Source: Thioalkalivibrio sp. ALMg11
Lineage (GTDB): Bacteria; Pseudomonadota; Gammaproteobacteria; Ectothiorhodospirales; Ectothiorhodospiraceae
NCBI RefSeq assembly: GCF_000377905.1
Contig: NZ_KB898881.1
Span: 1-45,701, forward strand
Direction of reading: 5' to 3'
DNA length: 45,701 bases
Below the pieces are notes generated by a model that did no database searches, was not told the DNA's origin, and was given only the letters and a program-made list of their open reading frames with translations. Position 1 is the first letter of the stretch. Every line of letters starts with the position of its first letter. Positions 25,717 to 33,578 of the stretch are shown here, one piece after another. Position numbers and translations under genes: made by a program.

Positions 25717-27090
25717 ATGGGCCTCTACACGCAATGGGTCGCGCATGGCCTGTTTCCGCTGCAGGAACGGCTCAAGGGTCACCCCACGGTGGCCTGGCAC
25801 AAGGCCCTGGAAGCCAGTCAGTGGTGGACGCGGGAGGCCCTGCAGATCCTGCAGGAGCAGCGGTTGCAGGCGCTCCTGGAAAGTGTCGCGCAGCGGGTGC
25901 CGTTCTACCGGGAGTGGTTTGCGCAACAGGGCGGGTCGCCTGCGGAGTTCTCCGGCATCACGGACCTCCAGCGCCTCCCGGTCGTCGACAAGGCGCTGAT
26001 CCGCGAACAGGGTGCGGCTTGGCGCGCGGAGGGCGCGAGGAACCTCGAAGAGCAGCACACCAGCGGGTCATCCGGCGAGCCCCTGAGCTTCTGGCTGGGC
26101 GCGGATCGCATCGGAATGGATATCGCCGCAAAGTGGCGGGCAACCCGCTGGTGGGGTGTGGACGTGGGCGATCGCGAACTGGTCCTGTGGGGATCCGCCG
26201 TCGAGAACGAGGCCCAGAACGGTGTGCGTGCCTGGCGCGATCGCCTGTTCCGTTCGTATCTGGTGCCGGCCCGCGACCTGAATCCGGCGCGGCTCGACCG
26301 GATGATCGAGCAGATCCGCCAGCGGCGCCCGCGCATGCTGTTCGGTTATCCGTCGGCACTGTCTCGCGTGGCCTGGCGGGCGCGCGAGCGGGGGCAGCGG
26401 CTGGACGACCTCGGGATCCGTGTCGCCTTCACGACCTCCGAGGTGTTGCGTCCGGAGTGGCGCGAGGTGATCGGCGAGGTGCTGGGCTGTGGGGTCGCCA
26501 ACGAGTACGGCGCGCGTGACGCGGGGTTTATCGCCCGCGAATGTCCGGCGGGTGGCATGCACATCACGGCCGAGGCCCTGATCATCGAGATCCTGGATGC
26601 CGAGGATCGACCGGTGCCGCCCGGCGAGACCGGAAACATTGTGGTCACCAACCTGGTGGGCCCGGAATTCCCGTTCATCCGCTATCGCACCGGGGACCGG
26701 GGTGCGCTGGACCCGCGGCCCTGCCCCTGCGGGCGCGGCCTGCCGTTATTGCGCGACATCGACGGCCGCGCCAACGACGGCCTGATCGCGATGGACGGCT
26801 CCTGGATCCACGGTAGCCGCTTCAACTACCTGATGCGCGACCTGCCCGGGCTGCGCGCCTACAAGGTCATCCAGCACGACCGACACCGCGTCGAGGTGCT
26901 GCTGAGCCTGGTCGCCCCGCTGCCGGCGGCCGCCGAGGAGCGCCTGCGCCGTGCATTCATCGACGCGCTGGGGCAGGCGGTCCATGTGGATGTTCGCGCG
27001 GTGGATGCCATCCCGCCGGAGCCCAACGGCAAGCACCGCCACGTCGTCTGCCGCGTTCCCGACGCCGACCAGCCAGCCCGGAACGCCTGA
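25717..27090 (+). CDS. CapK / phenylacetate-CoA-ligase-like AMP-binding protein
   Basis: 457 residues from ATG 25717, two bases after the preceding stop. It belongs to the adenylate-forming family: HTSGSSGEPLSFW at about 112-124 is the P-loop-like motif, NEYGARDAGFIA the A5-type motif, and YRTGDRG the A7-type motif. A short Cys pair (CPCGRG) follows, as in phenylacetate-CoA ligase relatives. In capsule clusters such CapK proteins are thought to activate an acyl or amino acid group for transfer to the polymer. It closes the core operon. The acyl substrate is unknown. Confidence 0.87.
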   Translation: MGLYTQWVAHGLFPLQERLKGHPTVAWHKALEASQWWTREALQILQEQRLQALLESVAQRVPFYREWFAQQGGSPAEFSGITDLQRLPVVDKALIREQGAAWRAEGARNLEEQHTSGSSGEPLSFWLGADRIGMDIAAKWRATRWWGVDVGDRELVLWGSAVENEAQNGVRAWRDRLFRSYLVPARDLNPARLDRMIEQIRQRRPRMLFGYPSALSRVAWRARERGQRLDDLGIRVAFTTSEVLRPEWREVIGEVLGCGVANEYGARDAGFIARECPAGGMHITAEALIIEILDAEDRPVPPGETGNIVVTNLVGPEFPFIRYRTGDRGALDPRPCPCGRGLPLLRDIDGRANDGLIAMDGSWIHGSRFNYLMRDLPGLRAYKVIQHDRHRVEVLLSLVAPLPAAAEERLRRAFIDALGQAVHVDVRAVDAIPPEPNGKHRHVVCRVPDADQPARNA

Positions 27091-27097
27091 ACGCGCG

Positions 27098-27502
27098 CCA
27101 CGAAGCGCACGAAGACGCGAAGAAGGGCTGATTCACAGGAAGCGGGGAAGGCAGGAAGATTCTTGATGGTGGTGCCGGGGCGTGCCGGGCGATCGTGGCG
27201 GCCCCAGCGCGGCGCGTGCAGGTGAACCGCCAAGCCGGCGTCTCGTGCGTGGGCGTGGGCGTGGGCGTGGTCGAGGCCGCGATGCGTTTCGCTGCGCTCA
27301 ACGCATCCTGCCCGCTACCCGCTACCCGCTACCCGCTACCCGCTACCCGCTACCCGCTACCCGCTACCCGCTACCCGCTACCCGCTACCCGCTTGAGCCG
27401 TAGGATGCGGATGAGCGGAGCGAATCGCATCGACCGAACTCTCCGGGTCCTCTGTGGTGCAGCAGCCCTTGCCCTCGCTTCGTGTCTTCGTGCGCTCCGT
27501 GG
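27098..27502. repeat. Nested inverted-repeat element (no gene) between two convergent genes
   Basis: Outer arms: 27098-27122 and 27478-27502 pair with only two or three mismatches (CCACGAAGCGCACGAAGACG against CCACGGAGCGCACGAAGACA). Inner arms: 27280-27310 and 27399-27432, the GATGCG...TTCGCT...CGCATCCT type of repeat widespread in gammaproteobacterial genomes. Between the inner arms lies a 7-bp tandem array. A GTGGGC triplication sits near 27250. The outer arms resemble the ends of the GxxExxY element at 16706-17176, but here there is no gene. The element abuts the stop codon of the minus-strand amidotransferase. Confidence 0.75.
27311..27393. repeat. Tandem repeat, 7-bp unit CCCGCTA, 11.9 copies
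   Basis: Eleven perfect copies of CCCGCTA followed by six bases of a twelfth span 83 bases. The perfect identity suggests recent expansion by slippage. It lies outside any gene and would be a good strain marker. There are no spacers, so it is not a CRISPR array. Confidence 0.97.
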
Positions 27503-27503
27503 T

Positions 27504-29333
27504 TCATGCCAGGCGGGCGGCCGGGTGCGATTCGAGCCAGAGGTCGAGCATCATCAGGATCCAGACGAAATCGCCGTAGTAGGCCGCGTGGCCCTCACGA
27601 TGCAGGCGGATCAGTTCGTCGATGAAGTCGTCGCGGAGGAAATTGCGCCCCTTCAGTCGCAGCAGGCTGTCGTATGCCAGCTCCCGCAGCGGGGCGTGCT
27701 CCTGCATCCAGACGCCGAACGGCAGGCCGAAGCCGTGTTTCTTCTTGTCGATGATGGTGTCCGGCAGGAAGCCGGTGAACGCCTCCTTGTAGAAGTGGCG
27801 CAGGCGGCCTTTTGTCAGCTTGAGACCCGACGGCACGCGACAGGAGAACTCGACCAGCTCGTCGTCCAGCATCGGGAAGGCCACATCGACGCCGGCCAGC
27901 TGGCACATCCCGGTCACCTTGCGCAGATCGTTGTCGGCCAGGGTTTGCTGCCAGTCCAGGTACATCATGCGGTTGAGGGGCGACGCCGATTGGGGCTGCG
28001 CGTAGATCCCGCGCATCAGCTCCCAGGGGGCCTCGCGGTCCACCGCCGCGAGAAACTCGGGTTCGAACATCGTTTCCGGTGCCAGGCGGTGCAGGTAGTT
28101 GTAGGTCTGCAGTCGGTCCGGCAGCGGGATGCGCGCCTGCTCCACGTAGCTGCGGGCCTTGCCGGCCAGCGGCAGGCCGCGCGGTAGCCGGGTGAACAGG
28201 GGCTCCAGCAGGTGGTGGCGTAGCGGCGCAGGGATACGCGCCCAGTGTTCGAATACGCCCTGTTTGGCGTAGCGCGCATTCCCCGCGAACAGCTCGTCAC
28301 CGCCATCACCGGCCAGTAGCCGGGTGATCCCGGCGTCGGCCGCCATGCGGGCGCAGAAATAGGCCGGCAGGGCGGATGAGTTGCCGAACGGTTCGTCGTA
28401 GCTGCCGGCGATCCGGGGCACGGCTTCGACTACGTCCTCCGGCGTCACGTAGTACTCGTGCGCCTGGGTCCCGAAGTGTCGCGAGGCGATGCGCGCGTAC
28501 TCCATCTCGTCATATCCGGGCGCATCGAAGCCGATGCTGAAGCTGTCGGCCCCGGGGTGCATGCCGGCGAGCATCCCGGCCACCGTCGAACTGTCCAGGC
28601 CGCCGCTCAGAAAGGCGCCGGGGCGGGGGGTGTCCGCACGTCGTTGCACCGCCGCTTGCACGTGTTCGTGCAGGGCATGTTCCAGGGCCTCGGGCGTGGC
28701 CGCGCTGTCGTCCTCGAAGCGCGGGGTCCAGTAGCGGGACACCTCGGCCCGGTCGCCGTTGTGGGTCAGGCGGTGGGCGGCCGGCAGTTTCTCCAGCCCG
28801 GAGAACAGGCTGACCGGGGCCGGAAGCATGTGGAAGAAGCAGTAGTGGTAGAGCCCCTCGCGGGTCACCTCGGTGGCGACCGCCGGGTGCGCGGCCACGC
28901 ATCCGGCACTGGTGCCGAAGGCCACGCCGCCATCCAGGCGCGCAAAGTGCAGCGGTGTCTGGCCCAGGCGGTCGATGCCGGCCACCAGCCGACCGTGCCC
29001 GGCATCCACGATGACCAGCGCGTAGTCGCCGCCAACCTGCTCGAAGAGGCCGGCGCCGTGTTGCCGCCAGGCCTCCAGCAGGGCTTGCGCCGGGTCGCGC
29101 TCTCGCGCCCGTTGAGCCAGGGCTGGGTTCCGCCATTGCGGGTGGCCGGTGATGGCGGCAATGACGTCGGCATCCTGCGCGATCCAGCCGCCCCGGACCC
29201 GGCAGCCGCCCAGACGGTTCGTATACTGGGCGTCAGGCGCCCCGGAAAGCCCCGGGAGCGCCTCTCCCTGCGCATCGAGGGCGCCGGCCGGTGATGCGGC
29301 ATTCACCGCGAACCATCCACAAAGTCCCGCCAT
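27504..29333 (-). CDS. Asparagine-synthase-family amidotransferase 2, XrtA-associated
   Basis: 609 residues from ATG 29333. The protein begins MAGLCGWF, placing Cys at residue 5; the codon before the Cys is CTT, so no alternative start can make it residue 2. Otherwise the glutaminase domain looks normal (GDYALVIVD). The synthetase domain has GAFLSGGLDSSTVAGM, YDEPFGNSSALP and LLAGDGGDELFAGN, all intact. It is likely to amidate or amide-couple a polymer component, perhaps using ammonia rather than glutamine. It is transcribed against the core operon and diverges from the ACP gene. Confidence 0.9.
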   Translation of the reverse strand: MAGLCGWFAVNAASPAGALDAQGEALPGLSGAPDAQYTNRLGGCRVRGGWIAQDADVIAAITGHPQWRNPALAQRARERDPAQALLEAWRQHGAGLFEQVGGDYALVIVDAGHGRLVAGIDRLGQTPLHFARLDGGVAFGTSAGCVAAHPAVATEVTREGLYHYCFFHMLPAPVSLFSGLEKLPAAHRLTHNGDRAEVSRYWTPRFEDDSAATPEALEHALHEHVQAAVQRRADTPRPGAFLSGGLDSSTVAGMLAGMHPGADSFSIGFDAPGYDEMEYARIASRHFGTQAHEYYVTPEDVVEAVPRIAGSYDEPFGNSSALPAYFCARMAADAGITRLLAGDGGDELFAGNARYAKQGVFEHWARIPAPLRHHLLEPLFTRLPRGLPLAGKARSYVEQARIPLPDRLQTYNYLHRLAPETMFEPEFLAAVDREAPWELMRGIYAQPQSASPLNRMMYLDWQQTLADNDLRKVTGMCQLAGVDVAFPMLDDELVEFSCRVPSGLKLTKGRLRHFYKEAFTGFLPDTIIDKKKHGFGLPFGVWMQEHAPLRELAYDSLLRLKGRNFLRDDFIDELIRLHREGHAAYYGDFVWILMMLDLWLESHPAARLA

Positions 29334-29663
29334 CCGTCCGCCTGTTGCCTGGTCGGGCCAGGGAAACACTGTTTGAGTATGCGTGCGCGCTCGAGTCGAT
29401 CTTGCTTGCTGACAAGGCGCGGGATGCGCGGGGCCAGGCCGCGCGCACTGCTCGCGAGCACGAATCCGTGTCGTGCTGTGGCTCATTCTACGTGGGGGTT
29501 CGGGTGCGCGAAGTGGTCCGGGGCCAGGGGCCTTAACGAGCCGATCACGCGGGGGGCGCGGCCAGCCGGCACCGATCTGGACAGCCCGTGCAGATACGGT
29601 AACCTGCCGACTAATCCCGCATCCCGGCCGGGCAGAGATACCCGACCTTCAGGAACCCGTCAT
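29334..29663. other. Divergent intergenic region between amidotransferase 2 and the ACP gene
   Basis: No gene is supported in these 330 bases; open frames here are upstream extensions without homology or ribosome-binding sites. It must contain promoters in both directions, but I see no convincing -35/-10 pair and no GG-N10-GC element with good flanks. Confidence 0.5.
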
Positions 29664-29915
29664 ATGTCGACTCTCGATCACACCAAGAACCTGCTGGACA
29701 GTGCCCTGAGCCTGAACGGGCGAGCGCAGCACTTCGACCGCAACACCACGCTGCTGGGTGGCGTGCCGGAATTGGACTCGATGGCGGTCGTTTCGCTGAT
29801 CACCTCGATCGAGAGCCATTTCGACATCGTGATCGATGATGACGATGTCAGCGCCGAGACCTTCGAGACGCTCGGCACTCTGGTCGATTTCATCGACTCC
29901 AAGCTCGACGGCTAG
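29664..29915 (+). CDS. Acyl carrier protein
   Basis: 83 residues, small and very acidic with the four-helix ACP pattern. The phosphopantetheine attachment site is Ser39 in GVPELDSMAVVSLI, matching the family's DSxxxV. The ATG at 29664 has AGGAA upstream. In exosortase A loci a dedicated ACP sits next to hydrolases 1 and 2 and an acyl/aminoacyl ligase, as here (hydrolase 2 starts nine bases later). It probably carries an acyl or aminoacyl group loaded by the adenylating enzyme at 33579-35186. It could also supply acyl-ACP to the N-acyl amino acid synthases. Confidence 0.93.
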   Translation: MSTLDHTKNLLDSALSLNGRAQHFDRNTTLLGGVPELDSMAVVSLITSIESHFDIVIDDDDVSAETFETLGTLVDFIDSKLDG

Positions 29916-29924
29916 GCGCGCGAG

Positions 29925-30728
29925 ATGGAAGCCGGGTTCCTGGAGGGCAAGGCCGGGCCGGTATTCCATGTGCTCCATCTGCCGGATGGTCCCTCCATCC
30001 GGGGCGCCGTGCTGTTCGTCCCGCCCCTGGCCGAAGAGCTCAACAAGTCCCGCCGCATGGTGAACCTGCAAGCGCGCCGCCTGGCGCAGGCGGGTTATGC
30101 GGTGCTGATCCCGGATCTCTACGGGTGCGGCGATAGCGGTGGCGACTTTGGCAACGCGGACTGGGACCTCTGGCTGGACGACCTCGCTCGCTGCAGTGAA
30201 CACCTCGAGACGCGCTGCGCGGCGCCGTTCATGGTCTGGGGGTTGCGAGCGGGTTGCCTGCTCGCGGGTGACTTTCTGGCCGCGCGTGCGCAGCCGGCGA
30301 CAGTCGCGATCTACTGGGCCCCGGTCCCGAATGGCGAACAACACCTGATTCAGTTCCTGCGCCTGCGCATGGCCGCCGGGCTGATGGGTGGGCAGAAGGA
30401 AGGTACCGCCCAGCTGCGGGCCCAACTGGATGCGGGAGAACCGCTGGAAGTCGCCGGGTATACCCTGGCGCCCAAGCTGGCCGCGCGCCTGGCGGCGGCC
30501 CGTCTGCAGCGGCCGCACGCGGACGCGATCGAATGGTTCGAGGTGGCGGCGCAGGACGCGGCACCGCTGCCGCCGGCGAGCGAACGCCTGATCGAGCGCT
30601 GGCGCGAGGAGGGCGCCGCGGTCACCGCGACGGTCGTTGCTGGCGATGCCTTCTGGTCGACTCAGGACATCGTCGAGGTGTCGCAGTTGCTGGACGCGAC
30701 CCTGCGCCGGCTGGAGCTGATCGCGTGA
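29925..30728 (+). CDS. Hydrolase 2, exosortase A system-associated (TIGR03101)
   Basis: 267 residues with an alpha/beta-hydrolase pattern: VLFVPPLAEELNKSRRM near residues 29-45, a DLYGCGDSGGDF segment, and the nucleophile elbow WGLRAG at 105-110. The elbow has Arg108 where GxSxG enzymes have Ser, with Cys111 three residues later, so classical esterase chemistry is doubtful. The family is defined only by its place in exosortase A loci, and no substrate is known. It lies between the ACP and hydrolase 1 and overlaps the latter by four bases. A thioester-handling or purely binding role would fit. Confidence 0.85.
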   Translation: MEAGFLEGKAGPVFHVLHLPDGPSIRGAVLFVPPLAEELNKSRRMVNLQARRLAQAGYAVLIPDLYGCGDSGGDFGNADWDLWLDDLARCSEHLETRCAAPFMVWGLRAGCLLAGDFLAARAQPATVAIYWAPVPNGEQHLIQFLRLRMAAGLMGGQKEGTAQLRAQLDAGEPLEVAGYTLAPKLAARLAAARLQRPHADAIEWFEVAAQDAAPLPPASERLIERWREEGAAVTATVVAGDAFWSTQDIVEVSQLLDATLRRLELIA

Positions 30729-31612
30729 GCGAGCGCGCCGTCATCTTCCGGGTTGGGGACGAAGAACTGCTGGGGATCCTGCATCCCGGGGCAGAAGGCG
30801 CCCGGCGCGGGGTCTTGATCGCGGTGGGCGGGCCGCAGTACCGGGTGGGCAGCCACCGTCAGTTCCTGCTTCTGGCGCGGTTCCTGGCCGAACGCGGGAT
30901 TCCGGTATTCCGCTTCGATTTTCGTGGCATGGGCGACTCGTACGGAGCCCAGCGGACGTTCCACGAGGTGCATGACGACCTGCATGCTGCCGTCGATACC
31001 TTTGCAGGCGAGGTGCCGGGGATGCGCGAGGTGACCATATGGGGCCTGTGTGGCGCGGCCTCCGCGGCGTTGTTCTATGCCTGGCGAGACCCCCGGGTGA
31101 CAGGCCTGGTGCTGGTGAACCCCTGGGCCCGCACCGAGGAAGGGCTGGCTCGGGCCTACCTGAAGACCTACTACCTCCAGCGCCTGTTCTCGCGCGATTT
31201 CTGGTCCGGGGCCCTCAAGGGGCGTTTCAACCCCTGGGTGTCCCTGCGCTCCCTGGGCCGCATGCTCGGTACAGCGGTTGGTTCCGGTTCCGGGGGGGCT
31301 TCTGGCGAGCGCGACAACACAAGCCCCGATAGCATCGACAAAGGCCCCCTGCCGGACCGGATGGCCGAGGGCTGGCGGCGCTTCCAGGGGCCCATCCTGG
31401 TGATCCTGAGTGGCGAGGACCTGACCGCGGCCGAGTTTCGCGACGTGGCGACGAACGCGCCGGCATGGAGCGGGTTGTTGCAGGAGCCGCGGGTGACCCT
31501 GCGGGAACTGCCTGGTGCCAATCACACCTTTTCCCGCCGCGAGTGGCGCGACCAGGTGGCCTTGTGGACGCACGACTGGGTGCAAAATGTGCCGGAACGA
31601 GGGCGGGAGTGA
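30725..31612 (+). CDS. Hydrolase 1, exosortase A system-associated (TIGR03100)
   Basis: 295 residues from GTG 30725, overlapping the preceding stop. Alpha/beta-hydrolase fold: VGGPQYRVGSHRQF near residues 36-49, DFRGMGDS, and the nucleophile elbow WGLCGAAS with Cys109 in place of Ser. The late Asp (SGEDLTAAEF) and His (GANHTFS) of the triad are present. A Cys nucleophile suggests a thioesterase- or acyltransferase-like reaction, plausibly with the ACP-bound group made next door. The stop overlaps the GT2 start by one base. Confidence 0.88.
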   Translation: MSERAVIFRVGDEELLGILHPGAEGARRGVLIAVGGPQYRVGSHRQFLLLARFLAERGIPVFRFDFRGMGDSYGAQRTFHEVHDDLHAAVDTFAGEVPGMREVTIWGLCGAASAALFYAWRDPRVTGLVLVNPWARTEEGLARAYLKTYYLQRLFSRDFWSGALKGRFNPWVSLRSLGRMLGTAVGSGSGGASGERDNTSPDSIDKGPLPDRMAEGWRRFQGPILVILSGEDLTAAEFRDVATNAPAWSGLLQEPRVTLRELPGANHTFSRREWRDQVALWTHDWVQNVPERGRE

Positions 31613-32628
31613 TGTCGTCGATGGAACAAGCCCATGCGGGCAGCAAGCCCCCGGCCGCGCCGGAGGATCGTAACCGCGAGCCCCTGGTCTCGGTGATCAT
31701 GCCGGCCTACAACACGGCCGCATATATTGCCGAGTCCGTCGACAGTGTTCTGGATCAGGACTACCCGGGCATCGAGTTGATCGTGGTGGACGACGGCTCG
31801 ACCGACGGGACGATAGACATTCTGCGCGGGTATGGCGACCGCCTGACGCTGCTGACCCAGCAGAACCAGGGGGCGGCCGTGGCCCGCAATGCCGGCGTCG
31901 CGATCGCGGGCGGTGACTACATCGCCTTTATCGATTCCGACGATGTCTGGTTGCCGGGAAAGGTCGCGGCTCAGGTGGACTACATGGACCAGCATCCCGA
32001 GATCGGGATGACCTTTACCGCCTGGGCCAGATGGAAGCCCGATCCGTCCGGCACGTTCCTGAAACCCGATGCGGCCAAGGGCGCGTACCCTATGAACCCT
32101 GACGGCAAACCGCTTGTGGATGGTGGGTCCGGCTGGCTTTACAACCGCCTGCTTTTCGGGTCGCTGCCACACACCATCACGGTCATGATGCGACGTGATC
32201 TCGTGGAACGCGTCGGACAGTTCGACCCTGAACTCAAAAGGGGGCAGGACTACGATTACTGGTTGCGCGCATCGCGCTTGACCGAGATCCACCAGCTGAA
32301 CCTTGTGACGGCTCTTTACCGGCTTCATGGCGAGGGCTGTATCACCAAGTACCCCGATACGAACTATGAATACGAGGTCGTCCGCAAGGCGCTCGGTCGC
32401 TGGGGTCTGGTTGGCCCGGGCGGAGAGAGGACGTCACGCGGCGCGATTCGCAAGCGTCTTGCCGAGACCTGCTTCAGTTTCGGCTATCACCACTATTGGG
32501 AGGGGGACCCGAGGCTGGCGGCACGGTCGTTTCTGCAATCGACGGTCCGGGACCCCTGGTCAGTGTCCACTTGGGCCTATCTGGTCCTGAGTGCCGGGAA
32601 GAGTCTAGGGAGACGCACGGCGCGGTAA
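31612..32628 (+). CDS. Glycosyltransferase family 2 protein
   Basis: 338 residues, GT-A fold. VSVIMPAYNTAAYI near residue 23, IELIVVDDGSTDGT and the DxD-like motif FIDSDDVW near 103 are all intact. Further on, RGQDYDYWLRAS supplies the acidic catalytic region (ED-type). ATG 31612 overlaps the hydrolase 1 stop (TGATG); a second ATG three codons later is possible. It should add a sugar from a nucleotide donor on the cytoplasmic face. The gene lies at the end of the ACP-hydrolase set. Confidence 0.9.
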   Translation: MSSMEQAHAGSKPPAAPEDRNREPLVSVIMPAYNTAAYIAESVDSVLDQDYPGIELIVVDDGSTDGTIDILRGYGDRLTLLTQQNQGAAVARNAGVAIAGGDYIAFIDSDDVWLPGKVAAQVDYMDQHPEIGMTFTAWARWKPDPSGTFLKPDAAKGAYPMNPDGKPLVDGGSGWLYNRLLFGSLPHTITVMMRRDLVERVGQFDPELKRGQDYDYWLRASRLTEIHQLNLVTALYRLHGEGCITKYPDTNYEYEVVRKALGRWGLVGPGGERTSRGAIRKRLAETCFSFGYHHYWEGDPRLAARSFLQSTVRDPWSVSTWAYLVLSAGKSLGRRTAR

Positions 32629-32710
32629 GGCATTGGATGGTCGAGCCCGGCGTCGTCCTGGGTGATTGGGGCCCTCGGCAACACCCAAGCCGGAGACAGG
32701 AGGAGGTTCC

Positions 32711-33535
32711 ATGATTGCAGATACGTCTTCCGCACAGGCCGAGCTGGTCGAGGCCGAGGCCTACGAGAGCATGATGCGGCTGGCTGAAAGCGCGGGCATC
32801 CCGGGTTTTCGAGCGGTCCGTAGCGAGATGAGTCTTGCTCTGATTGCCCCGGACCTGAAGAAGATGCTGGTCTTTAACCGGGTGCTGGGCCTGGGCGTTT
32901 CGAGCCCGGCAACCGAGGCCCATATTGATGAACTAGCGGCCCTGTACGCCGAGCATGACCTCCCCTGGGCAATCGAACTCAGCCCTCATGCCCGCCCGGA
33001 GTCCGTTATTCAATGGATACGCGATCGCAGGATTCGCCGGGGGGCGGCTTCTGCAGTCCTGATACGGTCCAGCAGCGATGTCCCCGAGGGGAAGACCGAT
33101 CTCGAAATTCGCCCCTGGCGACCCGAAGACCAAGATGCCGGAGCCGCGCTGGCGGTGGACGTTTTCTCCGTGCCGCAGGAGGCAAAGGCTCTTCTGGCGG
33201 AACTGCCGCGTTCACCCAAATGGCGTCAGTGGCTGGCGCTCGACAATGGAACGGTGGTGGCAACCAGCCTGTTGTATCTCGGGGATGGGGTGGCCTGGGC
33301 CGGGTGGGAAGCAACCCGCCCGGACTACCGTGGACGTGGCTTGCATGGGGCCCTCGTCTCCGCGTGTCTGAGGGACGCGTCACTGCATGGCTGTACGTCG
33401 GTGATCACGGATACCGCCGTGGGGACACCGGACAAACCGGACCCGTCCTATCAAAACCACCTCCGCAAGGGTTTCGAGGTTTTGCATCTCCGGCATACGT
33501 ACCTGGCTGTGCCTGGAGTGGTCGCGTCGGCGTAG
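32711..33535 (+). CDS. GNAT-family N-acetyltransferase
   Basis: 274 residues from ATG 32711, with an excellent GGAGGAGG site just upstream. The first ~125 residues are an uncharacterised N-terminal domain. The second half is a GNAT domain (from about 135) with the acetyl-CoA loop YRGRGLHGALV near 219 and a closing GFEVLHLRHTYLAVP. It probably acylates an amino group on a small molecule or aminosugar precursor. It converges with the adenylating ligase, only 43 bases separating the two stops. The CCAGGGCCCTGG palindrome between them may fold into a shared terminator hairpin. Confidence 0.85.
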   Translation: MIADTSSAQAELVEAEAYESMMRLAESAGIPGFRAVRSEMSLALIAPDLKKMLVFNRVLGLGVSSPATEAHIDELAALYAEHDLPWAIELSPHARPESVIQWIRDRRIRRGAASAVLIRSSSDVPEGKTDLEIRPWRPEDQDAGAALAVDVFSVPQEAKALLAELPRSPKWRQWLALDNGTVVATSLLYLGDGVAWAGWEATRPDYRGRGLHGALVSACLRDASLHGCTSVITDTAVGTPDKPDPSYQNHLRKGFEVLHLRHTYLAVPGVVASA

Positions 33536-33578
33536 CCTGGTAACCGACGGTGTCCAGGGCCCTGGCGCAGCCTCGTGG

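Noticed and set aside
27311-27393. Possible CRISPR array
   Set aside because: The units are 7 bp and contiguous with no spacers.
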